64,000 nucleotides of DNA from Branchiostoma belcheri (taxonomy: Eukaryota > Chordata > Leptocardii > Amphioxiformes > Branchiostomatidae): positions 2,707,896-2,771,895 of the forward strand of contig NW_017804020.1 of NCBI RefSeq assembly GCF_001625305.1, read 5' to 3'. Position numbers and translations under genes: made by a program. Below, in pieces: positions 59,591 to 64,000 of the stretch (its first letter is position 1; every line of letters begins with the position of its first letter). A model generated the notes under the pieces. The model saw nothing but the letters and a program-made list of their open reading frames with translations. It did no database searches and was not told the DNA's origin.

Positions 59591-60987
59591 ATGTAACGCT
59601 ATGTAGAAATATACAGCTTCCGACCTCAATTTTGGATTCAGAGTGTGTATCTGGAGGAGTGCATAAACTATATATAGATCCAAAAATAGCGACTGTCATG
59701 TTTTATCTAAAAAGACATGACGTCACCACCATTCACAATAACTGCGTAATAACCTTATAATTACAATATGACAGTAAGCTAATTAGGCACTCTAGTAATA
59801 TTAGTTTCTTTATTGATAATGTTGATATGGTTAATGTGCCATGTAATGCTGTGTGCCGCTTGATCAATTATTTACGATTCATGCATACCTGATAGCACCA
59901 CAAGGTCTGAAGCCGGCAATCTGAGAAGCTGCCATCAAATGGCTCAAATATATCTCTAGATTGAAACCTTGACAGTGTTTTTTCAAAACATAAGATTGTT
60001 GATATCTTCCTCTGATCTTTTAAAAAGACAGACTGATACGTTATCTTGAATGTTCATCTGTGTTGGTTAGAATTCATTATGAAGCAAGACAGTTTAAACT
60101 GTAATTTCCAAACAGTCTGATATAGTCACATGCATGCCTTGACATGTTAACATTGTCTTGACACTTCACAAGAAGTTGGTATGAAACAAATCATGTTTGT
60201 ATGTTATATTCACTGGTTATACAGTTTGTAAATAACTTTCACATTTTCATTCATCCGAAAAGAAGTTAATCTATGATTCAAGGCTATTTTTAGCAAAATA
60301 CAATCTAAATCTCTGACTGAATCTAAGCTGACAATGCTTAATATGTCTGGGAGTCATAACTTTAACAGTAATATATAACACATTACATCTTCCATTTTTG
60401 CATCAAGTTACATAAAATTGTATAACTGACATTTGGAATGCAATAAGACCACATAAAACCTTAAATAGATATCTGAAATGGCTGGATTTCCTCAATCAGA
60501 GACATAAAGAGACTATGTTTGTCTTGCCAATACTCAAAATTGACAACTGAAACTCAATAAACGCATAGAAATCCAATCTCAGGATAATCATGAAAATATC
60601 ATACATCTGTGTTTTTTCATCATTTTGATAACAAAATGATGGTGATTTAGTCATAGTCCTTTACAGTAATGTTATGCTGAATTGACATACATGTAATTAC
60701 CAAATGCAGGAACATGCATTTCATAGACAATCTATAGAGATATCAATACCATGCATATACATTTGTAACAGGTGGATTGTGGTACTTGATAAAACTAACA
60801 CACACCACCCCATCCCGCAATGTGCCATTATTCATTCCAAATCTAATCATGTATTTATTACGACCAGTTGACAGGCATGGATGAGAGAAGCCGTGACAGG
60901 TATAGCCCCACTTATCAGTAGTATCCGTGCCCTTGTTGTCCAACCATCCAGGCAAAGGCCAGGAACGCACAGGGCAACAATCATTTA
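59591..60987. other. Nothing recognised
   Basis: AT-rich sequence without supportable features. Confidence 0.5.
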
Positions 60988-61351
60988 GGCCACACCAATT
61001 TGACTTGTTGGTTCTTTTGATTTTTAGTATGAAGCTACAGGGGAAAAACAAGGCCCAGGCATCCTTTGATAGCCCCAAAAGCAATCATAGTAGTAGTTAA
61101 TGTAACCAAGATAATGTACAGAGCTGGTTTGTAATCCAAACAATGTATTTTCAACTTTTAATCAAAACACTGCATTGGTAGGTAGAAAAACAGTGACAAA
61201 GCAATAAAGATAAGGACTTTCTTCAACTGTTGGGGCAAAAATATTGAGCATTTTGGAGTTGATTCAGGACCTTAATACATTGTTTTTTGTTTTCACAAAT
61301 CAGAAAAAAATGAAGAAGCAAATCCAAGAAATTGACTAAATTGGTGCAGCC
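60988..61351. mobile_element. PIF/Harbinger-like MITE, 364 bp (family copy 3)
   Basis: The left end is GGCCACACCAATTTGACTTG and the right end AAATTGGTGCAGCC. TTA flanks both sides (60985-60987, 61352-61354). It shares termini with 7620-8060 and 35690-35920. Confidence 0.75.
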
Positions 61352-64000
61352 TTACAGTGTTACACATACTATAAAGTAACATAACATAAACATATGGCAG
61401 GGAGATGGAAGAACTCAACAGATGGTGGCTGCCTGATGGAGGAACACTCCCCCAGCAAGTTGGCAGTGTATGTAAGATTGGCAGCAAGCTGGGCACTAAA
61501 TCAGACAGTAACAGTGCCCTTACAATTTGTTCAAGGCTGATACTATTAGTCAGCAAGTACAGTTCTCCACAGGTCATTACATAACTTACTGGGTGTCCCT
61601 GGCCTGAAAATTGAACATATATAATTTTACACATCCGCTGTTTGATTGTGGCCATGCTAATTTAGTAATAGTTCAATTGTGCTAAGTAAAAGCACTTGAG
61701 CCAATCATACTTTGACCTAAAGCCATCTAAACTTTGCATCCCTGCTATACCTCTGGCAAAATTGAAGCCTACGCTTTTAGTCAATCTCAAGAAAGTGCGA
61801 GTAATGTTATGCTATTCATAACCCTATTTGAACTTTGCCTCTGAGTCACTGTTTTAAGTCTGGCAATTTATACCTTGATTCAGAAGTGTACAGTACTCCC
61901 TACAAGGCAACAAGCCAATCCAATCTTTGTGTAGTTTTAGAGGAAGTCTTTTTTAGAAAAGGAGTTTTTTTAGAAGTGTTTTTTAGAAGCCTTAGAGTTT
62001 TTTGGCGATTGTGTTTTGTCATCACTTTGACACAGGTAACAGGTGCATGTACAGTAGTAATAATGTAAGTGGCAATCGGGATGCGGCCAAAAATAGATTT
62101 AGCAAAGACAACACTGTAAAAGGAAAAACTGATAATTCAAAAACTACATGTACTATATGCTTTTAACTTCACTCTGCTAAGCTAAGAACCAGCTGAGACC
62201 AAGTTCTAAAAGCGTAATGGTCCGAAAACGAATGCTGTTATCTGACGACTACATCATGTTGTTACAACTAAAGGAATATCACACACATTTTGTGATGATA
62301 AGTGTTTCCTTTTTTTGCAGAGCGCTTTTGTACGCTTTTTGAACATCTATCAGTTGTCTTTGTTAGATAAATGATTTCCAGTTGAACATTTGGTCACTAT
62401 CTTAAGAGCTGCCCCAGGGGGCTGTTAACTGGTTATCTGTCTGGTGCAAAGATGCACTTTGTCTCTCGCAGGGACAGCCAACCGATTGTTGCTCCTTGAT
62501 TTATGTCTTGATCTTCATACTGTGGCGATTGGAGCTCCCATGGTCACCCTAAATCTAAATGTCAAGCAGAGGAGTTTCCATTAAAGCTGATGAATTATAA
62601 ATGTTAGGAACTTCAATTCTCACATAGTATCTTTTGCTTTTATACCTTGTACACCTCTCTGAATGCATATTAGGCACTCTGTTCTACATGTACCTCCTCC
62701 TGAAGCATTAGTTTAATCATGTAATTCTAACTTAAGGCTTGCATTTATCAAACTAGGAGCAATGTTAGGAAGACGTACATATTGAGTGTGTTCATATATC
62801 TTTCCATCCTTCCCTCTTTCCTTACCTTCTGTCCCGTTTCTATTAAACTACATGAAAAATACAAATGTTAATTTTTAATATTTGAAAACTTTGTGATCCA
62901 TTATTCATAGCCTGCATTATTAACTTTCCAAAAGTGCCAAATATTTAATTTACTTTATAATTTACTACTTTTCTATACACTTCCGGATATGTTACCAAAT
63001 GATTTAAACATAAACTAAGTTTACTTTGGGAGAACTGATAAAAGTTAAAACACTTTTCCTTGCTTGTGTCAAATAACCCTAACTTCCTACCCTCCTACTT
63101 GATGATACAAATGCTGACTAGAAAATTGACATTATTACACAGGAGAAATGGGTGTAACACTGTTGTACATAATATAGCAGTCAAGCATTATATAAGCCAA
63201 TATTGCTGTTATTGCATGTAAATGGTATTATTAGAACTAATGGCTGGCTCCACTAACAGTGTAATCATTTTTTATTTATCGATCCACCGATGTAATGAAG
63301 GTATACAAAAGTCAGTGCCGACATAAGACATCAGAGAATATTCCCTACCAAAACTTTAGGATAATTTTGTCATCTATACGAAGACAATTAACACTTGACT
63401 TTGCATTCACAGTGACTTGCCAAGTGGGACCCACTTTTCGTCCAAATAACACTCAACTAGTTTGCACATTTTCCTCCATTGCATCAGCTAAACTGAAAGC
63501 AAGACTGATTGTACAAAGAAATGGTTTTAACCAATGCAGCAAGCACTAATATATTGACCCACAAATCTGATTTTCCCATAGATTAAAGCTATCCCACTTA
63601 GTCCATATTTACACTACAGAAGGCAATTGGTATGGACCTCTCAGCACTCCATTAGTTTTCATGTGAGTCAGTAACCACTAAAACAATATTTACATCATTT
63701 GGGTTACGGTCTTCTGTGTAAGAAACTCTGAAGGGATATGAGGGTCTAATTTGTTTTAAATAAGGCAATATATACCAGCCACAGAGTCACAGAGGAATGG
63801 CACTGAATCAGATATATTCAAGGGAGAAGATTTTTTTCGTGTGTGTGCAAATGTACAAGCTTAAAGGTAGCAACAATCACTTACTTAGTATAGCAAGACC
63901 AATTGATATGACAGTACTGGTACTAAAAGTTCTGAATAACTTTTATACTTTTAACTTTTAACTTTTTTACTGACTCAGGTCATTCGAGTTGTTTAGGTTG
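61352..64000. other. Nothing recognised
   Basis: No exon, RNA gene or clear mobile element found. Short open frames only. Confidence 0.45.

Noticed and set aside
60743-61084. 113-codon minus-strand ORF as a gene
   Set aside because: It overlaps the left end of the Harbinger-like MITE at 60988, and no family is recognised.

Overview
The window looks like chordate genomic DNA, most likely amphioxus (Branchiostoma). Genes are split into short exons, introns are AT-rich and full of ACATGTA-type words, tRNA-derived SINEs, LINE tails and fold-back elements are common, and the one clear protein is a close relative of vertebrate calcium-channel alpha2-delta. The species is inferred from style and protein similarity, not from a database match. 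Two N runs (33941-34365 and 54217-54236) show a draft scaffold.

Region 4107-32387, minus strand: the 3' part of one CACNA2D gene (voltage-gated Ca2+ channel alpha2-delta subunit, CACNA2D1/2 type). I placed 41 coding exons by hand from homology, splice sites and phase. They start at the VWA N-terminal region and run through the VWA/MIDAS domain, the Cache region, the VGCC_alpha2 region and the delta part, to the stop codon in a C-terminal GPI-signal-like exon. One path through them gives about 973 residues. The first exons (signal peptide and roughly 115 residues) were not found. Two exons are present as tandem homologous pairs, both inside the VWA domain, and look mutually exclusive: a 90-nt pair (26215-26304 / 25596-25685) and a 50-nt pair (23844-23893 / 23699-23748). 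I do not know of these from any described alpha2-delta gene. Tiny exons of 18 and 30 nt sit in the Cache region, where vertebrate CACNA2D1 is alternatively spliced.

Region 1-4106 is the 3' flank or UTR of that gene. It holds a fold-back element and no gene I can support.

Region 32388-64000 is probably the very long 5' intron plus upstream DNA. It holds mobile elements, two assembly gaps, a 1.55-kb duplicated block (50041-51598 and 54237-55785) that flanks a CpG-rich promoter-like segment (52.0-53.7 kb), and several minisatellites. The striking point is that many repeats carry a motif very close to the RE1/NRSE element bound by the neuronal repressor REST: a TTCAGCACC half, 2 bases, then a GGACAG half. 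It occurs as a 51-bp-period array at 48.1-48.4 kb, as three sites at 37.9-38.5 kb, as a degenerate 20-bp satellite in both copies of the duplicated block, and as single sites in CACNA2D introns. A neuronal channel gene studded with RE1-like sites suggests repeat-borne neuron-restrictive regulation. That is inference from motif and context only.
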